A stretch of DNA of 64,000 nt from an uncultured Pseudomonadales bacterium (GTDB taxonomy: Bacteria > Pseudomonadota > Gammaproteobacteria > Pseudomonadales > UBA7434). The stretch spans positions 20,807 through 84,806 of the forward strand of contig CAJQKT010000022.1 in NCBI GenBank assembly GCA_905478995.1. Reading direction: 5' to 3'. A program made the position numbers and the translations under genes. This document shows, in pieces, positions 7,923-17,999 of this stretch (positions within the stretch are counted from its first letter, which is position 1; each line of letters opens with the position of its first letter). The notes under the pieces were generated by a model that saw only the letters and a program-made list of their open reading frames with translations, searched no databases and had not been told where the DNA came from.

Positions 7923-10157
7923 CTAGGTTTCTCTCTGTGCACTGATGACATTGGGCAGATTGCTCAGCCTACCCAAAACGTTGACCAGTTGATCGAAATT
8001 AAATATCTCTATATTGAGCTTCATATAGGCCGTATGACTCTCGCGGTCGGTATAGGTATTGACGTTAACAACGTTAACCCTCATCGCTGCCAACAACGTT
8101 GTGATGTCGCCTAACAAACCCGTGCGATCGAATGCCTCGATAGTCACATCAACAGGGAAACGCTCGCTACTGTGATCAGTCTCGGATTCATTCCAAGCCA
8201 CGCTAATCACTCGCTCGGGGTGGTGTGCGCCGATTATAAGAAATTCATGGCAATCTTTTCGATGGATAGTCACACCCCGACCCAAGGTTACATAACCCTC
8301 AATTTCGTCGCCCGGTAGAGGCTTACAGCACTTAGCCATATGGGTCACTAAATTACCCACACCCACCACTGTCACAGAATCTCGTACGGCCGGTGACGAG
8401 GGTTTCACGGGCTTGAATAAAGATACCTGTAAATCCTCAGCCGCAACAAATAGATCCTCAGCTATGCGCAATACCTGGCTGGCACTAATATCCCCACCAC
8501 CCAAGCCTGCATACATTTCGTCGACGTTTTTACAATGCAGATGCTCTGCCAGGATTTGGTAGTCCACGCTGGTCAAGGCCATGCGTTTGAAGTCACGCTC
8601 CAACAAGGCCTTCCCGTCTTCAATATTTTGTCCGCGCGCCTGCTTTTTAAACCATGCTTTTACTTTGTCTCGAGCCCGCCCAGAACTTAAAAATCCCAAG
8701 TCAGCTCTTAGCCAATCTCGATTAGGTTTTATTTCTTTGCCCGTAAGGATTTCAACTTGTTGCCCGTTTGAGAGCACGGTGTCGAGGGGCACAATACGAC
8801 CATCGACTTTGGCACCTCGGCATCGGTGCCCCACTTCTGTGTGGACATGGTAAGCAAAATCGACCGGAGTAGAGCCGGCTGCTACGTCTACCACATGCCC
8901 TTGCGGCGTGAACACATAAATGCGCGTGCTGGCAAAATCCTCGCTAAGCTCTTGTGCCAAATCACCTATATCGCCCTGCTTATTATTGGCTCGCAGAGCT
9001 TTGCGTAACCATTGAATTTTTAACTCATAGCTCTGCGACTTAGCGTCAACGTCGGTGCCCTTATATAGCCAATGCGCGCAAACTCCCAGCTCCGCTTCAC
9101 GATGCATATCGCGCGTGCGAATCTGCACTTCCAAAATTTGCGCATCAGGGCCAATAACCGCTGTGTGTAATGATCGATAACCGTTGATTTTTGGGTTGGC
9201 AATATAGTCGTCAAACTCACCAGGAATATTTCGCCACAAGGTATGAACCACACCGAGACTGGCATAACAATCGCGAAGCTCATCAACCATAATTCTGATA
9301 GCGCGGATATCATAAAGTTGATCAAAGGATATCCCTTTACGCTGCATTTTTTTCCAGATGCTAGATATATGTTTAGCGCGACCAGCAACTTCGGCTTCTA
9401 TGCCCGCTTTTAACAATTCATTTTTAACGTGCTCGGTAACGTTTTCAATATAGCCTTGTCGGGTAAGCCGCTTTTCATCCAAAAGCCCCGCTATGTTTTT
9501 ATAAGCATCAACATGTAAATAACGAAACGCTATATCTTCTAACTCCCATTTGATATGACCTATACCCAATCGATGAGCCAATGGGGCGTAGACATCGTTG
9601 ACCTCACGAGCCACTCGCTGCTGGACATCGGCAGGCGCGTTCTTTAATTCTCGAATAGTTTGTGTACGTTCAGCCAGCTTAATCAAACCAACACGCACAT
9701 CATCGACTAACGCGACAAGCATTTTTCGAATATTGTCGACCTGCGCTCCACGCTGGCCTAAAACGGGTTGTCTATCACTGTGCAACTCTGAAATGGCCGC
9801 CATGCGCAACACGCCTGCGATCAAGTCGGCGACTTCTTGCCCCAGTTGCGTGGCAATTTCGCTTTGCTTGACCTGATTGGAAGCCACTACCGGGTACACA
9901 ACCGCAGCGATGAGCGATTCCTCATCCAGCTGCAACTCACTCAAAATGGCTGCCATCTCGAGACCGCTCTCAAGGTAGCTGGGTCTTTCGCGTTTAATAT
10001 TTTCTGGGGTTTGTGGCTGTATTTTTTTAGCGAGCTCACAAGCCAGTTTCATGCGCTCTCGATCAGCTTCATCGTCAAAGCCCGGTAGCTGCGCAAGCCA
10101 CGCATCCACATTAAATATGCCTTGCTTGGTCTCTGGAAGACGGCGAACCTGAACCAT
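7923..10157 (-). CDS. relA: GTP pyrophosphokinase RelA (ppGpp synthetase I)
   Basis: The ribosome-associated stringent-response enzyme that makes (p)ppGpp when uncharged tRNA accumulates. The 744 residues show the full order: N-terminal pseudo-hydrolase domain, synthetase domain (YRSLHTAV near residue 330), TGS domain (IYVFTPQGHVVDV), Zn-finger/CHC region (MAKCCKPLPGD) and C-terminal ACT domain (DVTIEAFDRTGLLGDI). The hydrolase HD-ED signature is replaced by YPVVASN, which marks RelA rather than the bifunctional SpoT. Gene order cysM-relA-mazG on one strand fits the pseudomonad arrangement. Confidence 0.96.
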   Translation of the reverse strand: MVQVRRLPETKQGIFNVDAWLAQLPGFDDEADRERMKLACELAKKIQPQTPENIKRERPSYLESGLEMAAILSELQLDEESLIAAVVYPVVASNQVKQSEIATQLGQEVADLIAGVLRMAAISELHSDRQPVLGQRGAQVDNIRKMLVALVDDVRVGLIKLAERTQTIRELKNAPADVQQRVAREVNDVYAPLAHRLGIGHIKWELEDIAFRYLHVDAYKNIAGLLDEKRLTRQGYIENVTEHVKNELLKAGIEAEVAGRAKHISSIWKKMQRKGISFDQLYDIRAIRIMVDELRDCYASLGVVHTLWRNIPGEFDDYIANPKINGYRSLHTAVIGPDAQILEVQIRTRDMHREAELGVCAHWLYKGTDVDAKSQSYELKIQWLRKALRANNKQGDIGDLAQELSEDFASTRIYVFTPQGHVVDVAAGSTPVDFAYHVHTEVGHRCRGAKVDGRIVPLDTVLSNGQQVEILTGKEIKPNRDWLRADLGFLSSGRARDKVKAWFKKQARGQNIEDGKALLERDFKRMALTSVDYQILAEHLHCKNVDEMYAGLGGGDISASQVLRIAEDLFVAAEDLQVSLFKPVKPSSPAVRDSVTVVGVGNLVTHMAKCCKPLPGDEIEGYVTLGRGVTIHRKDCHEFLIIGAHHPERVISVAWNESETDHSSERFPVDVTIEAFDRTGLLGDITTLLAAMRVNVVNVNTYTDRESHTAYMKLNIEIFNFDQLVNVLGRLSNLPNVISAQRET

Positions 10158-10186
10158 GTTTTCAGCCTACATCGCTTTTTAAAAAA

Positions 10187-11086
10187 TTACTGAGAACCAT
10201 CATCATTGAACACGCCGGTTGATAAATAGCGATCGCCTCGATCACAAATGATGGCAACAATCACAGCATTTTCTACCGTAGCTGCAACCTGCATTGCAGC
10301 GAATACCGAACCACCCGATGATACACCGCTGCAAAGGCCTTCGCGTTCAGCAAGTTCTCGCATTGTGCGCTCGGCATCCTTTTGGCCAATATCAAGTACC
10401 TGGTCAACTCCAGCTGCATCATAGATTTTTGGCAGGTAGGCTTGCGGCCAGCGCCTGATACCCGGAATACTCGCACCGTCTTGAGGTTGCAATCCAACAA
10501 TCTGTATTGCCGGATTTTTTTCTTTCAAAAAACGCGAAACACCCATTATTGTTCCGGTAGTGCCCATTGAACTTACAAAGTGTGTAACGGTGCCCTGAGT
10601 TTGCTCCCAGATCTCAGGTCCCGTGCTTTCGTAATGCGCAGCAGGGTTATCAGGATTACCGAACTGATCAAGCACCCGACCTTCACCTCGCTCCTGCATC
10701 GCTAAGGCTAGGTCGCGAGCCCCTTCCATACCACAATCACTAGTCACTTCGATAAGCTTGGCGCCATACGCACTCATCGCCAATTTTCGTTCATCACTCA
10801 TGTGACTAGGCATGATCAACACCATGCGATAGCCTTTTATCGCCGCTGCCATTGCCAATGCAATACCGGTATTGCCTGAAGTCGCTTCAATGAGCGTGTC
10901 ACCAGGCTTAATTTCGCCACGAATTTCGGCTTGCCGAATCATGTTGACCGCGGGCCGATCTTTAACCGAGCCGGCGGGGTTATTGCCCTCTAGTTTAAGC
11001 AATATTTGATTACTACCGACATACAATCGCTGTAGCCGCACCATTGGAGTGCTGCCGACATAATCTTCGATGGTGGGAAATTCCAC
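10187..11086 (-). CDS. cysM: Cysteine synthase B (O-acetylserine sulfhydrylase)
   Basis: PLP enzyme making cysteine from O-acetylserine and sulfide or thiosulfate. The PLP lysine lies in NNPAGSVKDRP (near residue 40), the substrate-loop motif EATSGNTG near residue 68, and GTTGTIMG and SSGGS are the phosphate-binding turns. CysM rather than CysK is supported by the short 299-residue length and the Arg-rich substrate loop (PGIRRWPQAYLP). It begins with a GTG codon. It ends 30 bases before relA; the RNA methyltransferase gene rlmD that often sits between the two in pseudomonads is absent. Confidence 0.94.
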   Translation of the reverse strand: MEFPTIEDYVGSTPMVRLQRLYVGSNQILLKLEGNNPAGSVKDRPAVNMIRQAEIRGEIKPGDTLIEATSGNTGIALAMAAAIKGYRMVLIMPSHMSDERKLAMSAYGAKLIEVTSDCGMEGARDLALAMQERGEGRVLDQFGNPDNPAAHYESTGPEIWEQTQGTVTHFVSSMGTTGTIMGVSRFLKEKNPAIQIVGLQPQDGASIPGIRRWPQAYLPKIYDAAGVDQVLDIGQKDAERTMRELAEREGLCSGVSSGGSVFAAMQVAATVENAVIVAIICDRGDRYLSTGVFNDDGSQ

Positions 11087-11270
11087 TAAGTTCGCTCGCT
11101 TATTTAAATTAAGGTTTCAATGATTGGCGTATTATAACGAAAGTCATGCCGATTGCCCCGACAATCACGCTAAGCGGGTAACAAAGTAGAGGATATAAAT
11201 CTGATGGCCCGCCGGCATCATTCACTGAGCAATGCAGCTAACCCACTCGATCAAGCGACCTCGCTAATTA

Positions 11271-11340
11271 GCTCTTAGCTCTTGGCTCTTGGCTCTTGGC
11301 TCTTGGCTCTTAGCTCTTAGCTCTTAGCTCCTGGAGCTTA
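11271..11340. repeat. Heptanucleotide tandem repeat GCTCTT(A/G)
   Basis: Eight consecutive perfect 7-base units (GCTCTTA or GCTCTTG), followed by two degenerate ones, lie in the gap between recO and cysM. Unit order is A-G-G-G-G-A-A-A by last base. The array is just beyond the 3' end of recO and about 185 bases upstream of cysM, so length changes could only affect transcription or RNA ends, not a protein. Confidence 0.9.
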
Positions 11341-11362
11341 GATCTTACTCGGGAGCTACCCC

Positions 11363-12097
11363 TTAGCTGTAAAGCTCTCGGGTTCGGAGCGGCCGATCGC
11401 CAAGATGCGGAGCCAACGCTTCGCGCACAACCTGTTTTGCATAGCGACGCACCCGCGCATCACTAAAATCCGCCTCGCGTATTCTCATGATTACCCAGCC
11501 CGGAATGGAGCGCAATCGATTTCCTGCAGCCTCTGCACAGCAACGCGTAAAACCATGCCCTGAGTCGAAGCTATAGTGCAGCTCCTCGTTAATAGACGTG
11601 TGCTCGCCCCACTCCCGCTGAAAATCAATAGCAAAACCCAGATCTTCAAGTAATTGTATCTCGAACCTACGCAAAATCGCTTCAACCGAACTATTGATAT
11701 CTACACTATCACTCGCCAGAGCGGCTAAGTCCTGTAAGGTGTTTTTATAAAGCAAATAGAGTCCATTTTCATGTTCGCTACTGGGTGCTAAACGCAACAA
11801 TAACTCGTTCAAATATAGCCCCGAGTAAAGCACACTGTAACTTAGATTTGGCGCGGTGCTTATAGTTTCTACTTGCCTTACGGTTTTCAGTTCACCTCGC
11901 CCAAACCAGCTTAATGACAGCTCGCCAAAAGGCTGCAAAGTGCCTCTTAATCTGCCGGCCGCTTTGCCGCTACCATAGACCCCGCGGCATACAGCACTTA
12001 ACAGCCCATGCTCAGTAAAAAACTCAACAATACTGCTGGTTTCTCGATATTGGCGCTGGTGCACCACGAATGCTTTGACATTCTCAGCGCGATTCAT
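11363..12097 (-). CDS. recO: DNA repair protein RecO
   Basis: RecO works with RecR (and RecF) to load RecA onto SSB-coated single-stranded DNA. The N-terminal OB-fold is visible (KAFVVHQRQYRETSSIVEFFTE), followed by GVYGSGKAAGRL, and the helical C-terminal domain continues to the end. It lacks the zinc Cys cluster of the Deinococcus/Bacillus type, as expected in gammaproteobacteria. The 244 residues match the family. It sits nine bases after era, consistent with the conserved rnc-era-recO operon. Confidence 0.94.
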   Translation of the reverse strand: MNRAENVKAFVVHQRQYRETSSIVEFFTEHGLLSAVCRGVYGSGKAAGRLRGTLQPFGELSLSWFGRGELKTVRQVETISTAPNLSYSVLYSGLYLNELLLRLAPSSEHENGLYLLYKNTLQDLAALASDSVDINSSVEAILRRFEIQLLEDLGFAIDFQREWGEHTSINEELHYSFDSGHGFTRCCAEAAGNRLRSIPGWVIMRIREADFSDARVRRYAKQVVREALAPHLGDRPLRTRELYS

Positions 12098-12106
12098 TGA
12101 GTCCTA

Positions 12107-13009
12107 TCATTGGTCGGCATAACCTAAACTTTTTAGCATGCGCTCATCATCAGACCAACTACCTTTAACTTTTACCCAGAGTTTGAGCATCACTTTTTGA
12201 TCAACTAACACTTCTATGTCGGCGCGCGCTTGACTACCGATCAGTTTAAGTTTTTCGCCTTTAACGCCAATCAATATTTTTTTCTGGCCGTCGCGCTCCA
12301 CCCATATAACCGCGCTAATTGTAACGAGCTTACTCGTGGTTTTATATTGTTCTATCTCTACCGCAACTTTATGGGGCAACTCATCGCCCATCATTCGCAT
12401 AATTTTTTCACGGACGATTTCTGCTGCCAGAAATCGTTCGCTGCGATCCGTGACTTGCTCGGCATCATAAAAATGAGCACGTGCAGGCAAGCGCTTTCGA
12501 ATGGCTGCTTGCAGTGGCTCAAGGTTATAGCCAGTTTTGGCCGCCACGGGTACTACATCAGCCCAAGCCAGTTTGGCAGATAGCGCCTGAATGTGTGGCA
12601 ACAACCGGTTCTTTTCCACTAGGTGATCCACTTTGTTGATTGCCAGAATAACCGGCGCACTCGACTGACGAATGCTTTGCACCACGTATTCATCTTCGTC
12701 GGTCCAATTGAGTCGATCAACGACAAGAATAATCGCATCAACATCTTCAATCGTACTCGTTGCTGCCCGATTCATGTAACGGTGAATAGCGCTGTCATGC
12801 TTGCGCTGGACACCAGGGGTATCGACAAAAATGGTTTGATAATCATCTTTCGTATCGATACCTATAATACGGTGCCGGGTGGTTTGCGGCTTGCGAGAGG
12901 TAATGCTAATTTTCTGGCCCAATAGTTTATTGAGCAATGTGGACTTGCCCACGTTGGGGCGACCGAGAATGGCGACATACCCGCAAAATTGCTTATCTTC
13001 ATCGGTCAT
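12107..13009 (-). CDS. era: GTPase Era
   Basis: Essential GTPase that binds the 3' end of 16S rRNA during small-subunit assembly. G1 (GRPNVGKSTL, residues 16-25), G3 (DTPGVQ) and G4 (NKVD) are intact, and the C-terminal KH domain shows VIWVERDGQKKILIGVKG. The 300 residues match E. coli Era (301). It lies between rnc and recO with short gaps and is probably translated from the same message. Confidence 0.97.
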   Translation of the reverse strand: MTDEDKQFCGYVAILGRPNVGKSTLLNKLLGQKISITSRKPQTTRHRIIGIDTKDDYQTIFVDTPGVQRKHDSAIHRYMNRAATSTIEDVDAIILVVDRLNWTDEDEYVVQSIRQSSAPVILAINKVDHLVEKNRLLPHIQALSAKLAWADVVPVAAKTGYNLEPLQAAIRKRLPARAHFYDAEQVTDRSERFLAAEIVREKIMRMMGDELPHKVAVEIEQYKTTSKLVTISAVIWVERDGQKKILIGVKGEKLKLIGSQARADIEVLVDQKVMLKLWVKVKGSWSDDERMLKSLGYADQ

Positions 13010-13077
13010 TAGCGAGTCACCAATGCCGCTAATTTGATTGAATTTACTCTCATAATATTTAAAGCCATGGTTAACGA

Positions 13078-13773
13078 TTAATTTGGGGAGGCCTGCAACT
13101 TATCCAACATATTCGTTGCCGCCTGTTGCTCAGCCTCGCGACGACTATGACCTTCACCGCGAGTGGTATGAGCATACTGTTCAATGTGACAAGCCACGGT
13201 AAAAAATAACTTGTGATCGGGACCATCCGTGGCAACCACCTCATAACGCGGCAAACCAAGCTGCTTAGCCTGAGTCAACTCTTGCAGCTGCGTTTTGGCG
13301 TCTTTGCCCTCGTCCAGCAACGATATTTCATCAATCCTGCCAGCCAACAATCCGTTGACCACAATCTTACATCGATCAAAATCACTATCGAGATATACAG
13401 CACCAATCATTGCCTCTACGGCATCCTCCAGTATCGACTGCCTGGCGCGCGCAAAAGACTTGCGCTCGCCCATACCCAGCTCTAGCAATTCATGCAAACT
13501 CAGCATTTCGCCCACTTGCGCTAAAGTCTTACCTTTTACCAGCATTGCACGAGCTGTGGTCAACTTACCTTCAGCGGCGCCCTCGTGCTGTCTATACAGG
13601 CTGTCGGCAACGACTGCATTCAATACGGCGTCACCTAAAAATTCCAACCGCTCGTTATTGGGTTTGCCGGCACTTTTGTGGCGCAGAGCCAACTTTAAAA
13701 GTTTCACATCAGTGAAGGAATACCCTATGAGTGCTTCAAGTGCAGCGAAACCATTAGACATTGTATTAGACAT
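13078..13773 (-). CDS. rnc: Ribonuclease III
   Basis: Double-strand-specific endoribonuclease for rRNA and mRNA processing. The catalytic signature NERLEFLGDAVL is near residue 40, the second acidic pair is in EDAVEAMIGAVYLD, and the dsRNA-binding domain (KTQLQELTQ ... GEGHSRREAEQQAA) forms the C-terminus. I start at ATG 13773, giving 231 residues like E. coli Rnc (226). No clear ribosome site decides the start: an ATG at 13761 and an upstream GTG at 13839 (253 residues) are alternatives. It is flanked by the DUF4845 gene and era in the standard order. Confidence 0.94.
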   Translation of the reverse strand: MSNTMSNGFAALEALIGYSFTDVKLLKLALRHKSAGKPNNERLEFLGDAVLNAVVADSLYRQHEGAAEGKLTTARAMLVKGKTLAQVGEMLSLHELLELGMGERKSFARARQSILEDAVEAMIGAVYLDSDFDRCKIVVNGLLAGRIDEISLLDEGKDAKTQLQELTQAKQLGLPRYEVVATDGPDHKLFFTVACHIEQYAHTTRGEGHSRREAEQQAATNMLDKLQASPN

Positions 13774-13878
13774 AAATAGGCGCAGGCTGGGGTGCCGAGC
13801 TGGAAGAAAAAAAGAAGCTTTTTGCATCGCGTAGGTCACGATGCATTTGCATTAGGTGTATCAACTTACTGTTGCACA

Positions 13879-14304
13879 TCACCTTCCTCGAACGGGGACG
13901 GTTGCGCTGTTATTGTCAAACACCATCACAATATCGACGTTGCCAATAATATGAATCCGCTTTTCATAATTTGCAGTAATTTTAAAAACGCTTTTTATTT
14001 TTTTAATCTCTATGTCATTAACCTTAATTGCACTGATCATATCGATGTTCAGCCGCTTGGCTAATTTATTCTCTATCGCTTTTTTAGTTACTGTGCCAAC
14101 GTCAGCAAACTCAGGCTCTAGATCATTCAGTATCGATTGAATATTCCAGTTCTGAAAATATATCGGTATCATCTTAATTGCACAGGTAAGCAGCAACCCA
14201 CCCACCAAGATCACAAGCAGAGACCCAATCATACCGAGGCCTTTTTGCCCATGGCGGCCCTTTAAACGGCCTCGAGTTAGGCTTGTACACCTATTAACGC
14301 TCAT
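13879..14304 (-). CDS. DUF4845 single-pass membrane protein
   Basis: A 141-residue protein with a short basic N-terminus, one membrane helix (GMIGSLLVILVGGLLLTCAIKM, about residues 24-45) and a periplasmic alpha/beta tail. This architecture and its position between lepB and rnc match DUF4845 proteins of pseudomonads. No function has been established for the family that I know of. A GAGGA ribosome site precedes the ATG at 14304. The N-terminal region looks pilin-like, but it has no clear prepilin cleavage Gly-Phe site with a following Glu. Confidence 0.85.
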   Translation of the reverse strand: MSVNRCTSLTRGRLKGRHGQKGLGMIGSLLVILVGGLLLTCAIKMIPIYFQNWNIQSILNDLEPEFADVGTVTKKAIENKLAKRLNIDMISAIKVNDIEIKKIKSVFKITANYEKRIHIIGNVDIVMVFDNNSATVPVRGR

Positions 14305-14377
14305 GCTTCATCCTCTGCTCATGTTTAGCTTGGCCTGCCCAATAAAAGTTTAGCATTACACCCGTAGCAATCGCAGC

Positions 14378-15124
14378 TTAATTGAACGACCCTACTCTAT
14401 CAAAGGTAGGTAGATTCCAACCAGGCTCTTTATGCATCCAAATAGCCACTGCCTTTCCGACAATCCTAGACTCTGGTACAGGCCCCCAAGATCGGCTATC
14501 TGCGCTGTTATCTCGATTATCACCCATCATAAAATAATGCCCAGAAGGCACAGTTACCGAAAAATCATCACTCCGGTCGACAGCGATATTTTGTTGGATT
14601 TCATGCTCAACACCACCCAAAAGCTCATATTTTTGTCGATACAGCGAACGTTTGTCACCATCAATGAGTGTTTGCTGCTGAACTTCGCCGTTAATCGTCA
14701 GCACTTTATTTCTGTAAACCACGTTATCACCCGGCAGCCCGATTACCCGCTTGATGTAATACTGCTCTTTGTGCGGCGGAAAAAACACCATAACATCGCC
14801 ACGCTCAGGCTCATTAATATCGAAAACCTTATTGCGTATAACGGGCAGACGAATACCGTAGGTATATTTGTTCACCAAGATAAAGTCACCAATCAATAAT
14901 GTTCGCTCCATCGAACCCGAGGGGATTTGAAAAGGTTCATAAAGGAAGGATCGAATAACAAAAACCAACGCTAATACAGGCGTAAGTGACTTGGCATTCT
15001 CAACCAAAGCTGATTCTTTTTGACCTGGCATGCGTTTCTTGCTTAGCCACAGCAAATCGACCAGCCAAATTCCAGTCCCAGCCAACACTAGGCACAATAA
15101 AATAAAGGGGAAATTAATATCCAT
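14378..15124 (-). CDS. lepB: Signal peptidase I
   Basis: Inner-membrane protease that removes signal peptides from secreted precursors. Two membrane helices lie at residues 6-26 and 47-63. The nucleophile Ser is in IPSGSMERTL (about residue 72-90), and the general-base Lys is in YYIKRVIGLPGD. The C-terminal signature GDNRDNSADSRSWGPV is complete. The 248 residues are shorter than E. coli LepB (324) but usual for pseudomonad-type enzymes. It is downstream of lepA by about 110 bases, as in most gammaproteobacteria. Confidence 0.96.
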   Translation of the reverse strand: MDINFPFILLCLVLAGTGIWLVDLLWLSKKRMPGQKESALVENAKSLTPVLALVFVIRSFLYEPFQIPSGSMERTLLIGDFILVNKYTYGIRLPVIRNKVFDINEPERGDVMVFFPPHKEQYYIKRVIGLPGDNVVYRNKVLTINGEVQQQTLIDGDKRSLYRQKYELLGGVEHEIQQNIAVDRSDDFSVTVPSGHYFMMGDNRDNSADSRSWGPVPESRIVGKAVAIWMHKEPGWNLPTFDRVGSFN

Positions 15125-15237
15125 TAAATACGCTTACCTTTTTTAAAAAATATTTAGTCACACAAACTTCAACCTGATAATTAACGCTTGTGGTAATTAG
15201 GTTCTTCAGGCTTGATCAAGTTAACAGCAGCACCGAA

Positions 15238-17037
15238 CTAATCTACTTTTAATACAGCCAAAAACGCTGACTGTGGTATTTCAACACTGCCCACTTTCTT
15301 CATGCGTTTCTTTCCGGCTTTTTGTTTTTCCAGCAATTTCTTTTTACGGGTTATATCGCCACCATAGCATTTTGCCGTTACGTTTTTACGCAAAGCTTTA
15401 ACGGTTTGGCGAGCGATAATGTGACCGCCTAAAGCAGCTTGAATCGCCACATCAAACATTTGCCTCGGAATTAACTCTTTCATAGCTTCAACCAGCGAAC
15501 GACCGCGACTCTCCGCCAAATCACGATGCACAATGATGGCTAATGCATCAACCCGCTCACCATTGATAAGTACATCAAGACGTGCCAATTTAGCCGATTC
15601 AAAGCGCACAAAGTGATAATCAAGTGAGGCATAGCCTCGACTGCAAGATTTTAACCTGTCAAAAAAATCTAACACCACTTCATTCATAGGGAGTTCATAG
15701 GTTAACGCAACTTGCTTACCCAAGAATTGCATATCGATTTGACTACCGCGCTTTTCTACACACAGGGTAATGACATTACCTAAATATTCTTGCGGTACCA
15801 ATATATTTGCGCGCACGATCGGTTCACGCATTTCAGCCACACTACCCAACTCTGGCAAGCGTGATGGATTATCAACTTCAATCGTCTCGCCCTTGTTGGT
15901 AACCACTTCATAAATTACGGTTGGTGCCGTAGTAATCAAATCGAGATTATATTCACGCTCAAGGCGCTCCTGAATGATTTCCATATGCAGCATGCCCAAA
16001 AAGCCACAGCGAAAACCAAAACCCAGTGCGTCTGAAACCTCAGGCTCATAAAACAACGAGGCATCATTAAGCGTCAACTTAGCCAGCGCTTCGCGAAATG
16101 CCTCATAATCGTCGGAACTGACCGTGAACAAGCCCGCATAGACCTTGGGCTGTACCGTTTGAAAACCCGGCAATGCGTCAACATCTTGCGTGCTAGCATG
16201 GGTAAACGTGTCGCCAACCGGAGCGCCATGAATATCTTTGATGCCCGCAACGATATAGCCCACTTCACCTGCCGCAAGCTCATTTAATGGTGTTTTATGC
16301 GGTGTAAAAACGCCTAGCTCATCAATTTGATGTGGCTTGCCTAAGGTCTTAGCAACAATTTTATCGCGCTTGCGTAAAGTACCTTCCATCACGCGCACGA
16401 GCGACACCACACCTAAATAATTATCAAACCATGAATCGATAATCAACGCTTGCAATGGAGCGTCACGATCGCCCTGAGGAGGCGGGATATCGGCAACGAT
16501 ATGCTCTAAAGCCGCCTCCACACCTAAGCCCGATTTTGCGCTTACTTGGCATGCGTTCATCGCATCAAGGCCAATAATATCTTCTATCTCTTGTGCCACA
16601 CGATCCGGCTCAGCTTGCGGCAAGTCTATTTTATTGAGAATCGGCAGTACTTCTAAACCCTGCTCGATAGCTGTGTAACAATTTGCCACCGATTGGGCTT
16701 CAACACCTTGCGCAGCATCAACAATCAAAAGCGCTCCCTCGCAAGCGGCTAGTGAGCGAGATACCTCGTACGAGAAATCAACATGCCCTGGCGTGTCGAT
16801 AAAATTTAGTTGGTACGTCTCACCATCATTAGCTTTGTAGTACAGGGTGACACTTTGCGCCTTGATCGTGATGCCCCGCTCTCTTTCAATATCCATTGAG
16901 TCGAGCACTTGCTCGGCCATCTCGCGCTGCGTGAGCCCTCCGCAAGTTTGGATAAAACGATCGGCCAAAGTTGATTTGCCATGATCGATATGAGCGATGA
17001 TAGAAAAATTTCGGATGCGTTTATCAGCAGGATTCAT
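15238..17037 (-). CDS. lepA: Elongation factor 4 (LepA), back-translocating GTPase
   Basis: Ribosome-binding GTPase thought to remobilise stalled ribosomes and assist 30S assembly. G1 ([10 protein letters not shown], near residue 16), the switch-II motif DTPGHVDF and the NKIDLP motif are intact. The LepA-specific C-terminal domain ends in the Lys-rich [16 protein letters not shown] stretch. The 599 residues equal the E. coli length. It heads the lepA-lepB-DUF4845-rnc-era-recO block. Confidence 0.98.
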   Translation of the reverse strand: MNPADKRIRNFSIIAHIDHGKSTLADRFIQTCGGLTQREMAEQVLDSMDIERERGITIKAQSVTLYYKANDGETYQLNFIDTPGHVDFSYEVSRSLAACEGALLIVDAAQGVEAQSVANCYTAIEQGLEVLPILNKIDLPQAEPDRVAQEIEDIIGLDAMNACQVSAKSGLGVEAALEHIVADIPPPQGDRDAPLQALIIDSWFDNYLGVVSLVRVMEGTLRKRDKIVAKTLGKPHQIDELGVFTPHKTPLNELAAGEVGYIVAGIKDIHGAPVGDTFTHASTQDVDALPGFQTVQPKVYAGLFTVSSDDYEAFREALAKLTLNDASLFYEPEVSDALGFGFRCGFLGMLHMEIIQERLEREYNLDLITTAPTVIYEVVTNKGETIEVDNPSRLPELGSVAEMREPIVRANILVPQEYLGNVITLCVEKRGSQIDMQFLGKQVALTYELPMNEVVLDFFDRLKSCSRGYASLDYHFVRFESAKLARLDVLINGERVDALAIIVHRDLAESRGRSLVEAMKELIPRQMFDVAIQAALGGHIIARQTVKALRKNVTAKCYGGDITRKKKLLEKQKAGKKRMKKVGSVEIPQSAFLAVLKVD

Positions 17038-17357
17038 AATGACTCAAACCCTAAGCCATCTAATGGCAAAGATAAGCAACTACGCGGGCAAAAAGGGATG
17101 TGTAGCATAGATAGGTTGATTTCAAGGCGCCTAATTTCGATAACGAATTTCGCAGGCAATTAGCCTTGCAACCCTGAGATCTTTGGGCCGACAAATGGCA
17201 GTAACCGCTGCGGGGGAATTTGCGTGGGATTGTATATCAAGCCCCACAGCGAAGCTATTTGCGTTTGCTGAACATTGTTGGACTTTTAACGGGTAGAAGC
17301 ATTCACCGGCTGCCCGTCTGGGCGTCTGGCTAGGTTGCAAAAACGCCGGCTAGAGCC
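17038..17357. other. Gap between rseC and lepA, no gene seen
   Basis: About 320 bases hold no credible gene. In pseudomonads this is where mucD (a DegP-type protease) normally lies between mucC and lepA. No trace of a trypsin-like protease is visible in any frame. The region should contain the lepA promoter. Confidence 0.6.
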
Positions 17358-17903
17358 TCAGCTCACTGCAGATTCCAACAAAGTTGGCTCGGCGGCACCG
17401 TTTGCCACTAGTCGCTCGCCCCAAGCTCGCCCAATTAGCAACCCTGCCCCGAGGCCCAATAAACCCAAGCATGCAACAACCCAATCGGCCAATGGTAGCC
17501 AATCGGCAACAACAGCCGCCAACAATAGGCCGGCAATTGGGAATAGATACGCCAACAGCGCAGCTCTGACCAATACGCCATCAGGAATGCCCACCTCAAC
17601 CCACTGACCCACGGTCAGCAATCCGGCGCGAGTAGTAGGACAGCGCACATTATAGTAGCGTTGCTTTCGAGCGAACCAACGCCCTAACACCCCTTGACCA
17701 CAAGTATCCTGTGCCGCGCAATCACCACACGTCGAACGCCGGAATGCTTCCAGCCATACGAGGCTTTGTCCGGGCGTTGATGTTTGCTCAACCGACACTA
17801 CGCACGCTCGCTCTATAGTCATGCCTACAACCTCAGCTGGCGATGCTTCCGGCGTATTAACCGTTGCCGGCGATGGATCGTGATCGGTTTCTAAAGTCTG
17901 CAT
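17358..17903 (-). CDS. rseC: RseC/MucC family membrane protein
   Basis: RseC (MucC) is an inner-membrane protein that modulates sigma-E activity and also serves the SoxR-reducing complex in E. coli. The N-terminal domain contains a four-Cys cluster region (CGDCAAQDTC near residue 67, plus an upstream and a downstream Cys), and two membrane helices follow (about 115-135 and 139-158). The 181 residues are a little longer than the usual 150-160 because of a polar N-terminal extension. The real start may be the ATG giving MTIERACVV, 27 residues in. It lies downstream of mucB, but a hairpin terminator stands between them. Confidence 0.88.
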   Translation of the reverse strand: MQTLETDHDPSPATVNTPEASPAEVVGMTIERACVVSVEQTSTPGQSLVWLEAFRRSTCGDCAAQDTCGQGVLGRWFARKQRYYNVRCPTTRAGLLTVGQWVEVGIPDGVLVRAALLAYLFPIAGLLLAAVVADWLPLADWVVACLGLLGLGAGLLIGRAWGERLVANGAAEPTLLESAVS

Positions 17904-17973
17904 CGCACCCAGAGTACTCTCTGTAAAAAGTGGTTAATACTCGGCCTCTTAAATCGACCGGCATCTGTGATAA

Positions 17974-17999
17974 TCAAAAAGCCACTCAAGTCGGTGGCT
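17974..17999 (-). terminator. Probable terminator between mucB and rseC
   Basis: On the minus strand a stem AGCCAC/GTGGCT with an eight-base loop is followed by TTTTTG. The stem is only six to seven pairs, so it may act as an attenuator that lowers rseC expression relative to mucA-mucB. Confidence 0.55.

Noticed and set aside
9020..9388. 122-residue minus-strand frame inside relA
   Set aside because: It is an out-of-frame shadow of the intact relA gene.
17131..17340. 69-residue minus-strand frame in the rseC-lepA gap
   Set aside because: It does not resemble mucD/degP or any other protein and lacks a good start.
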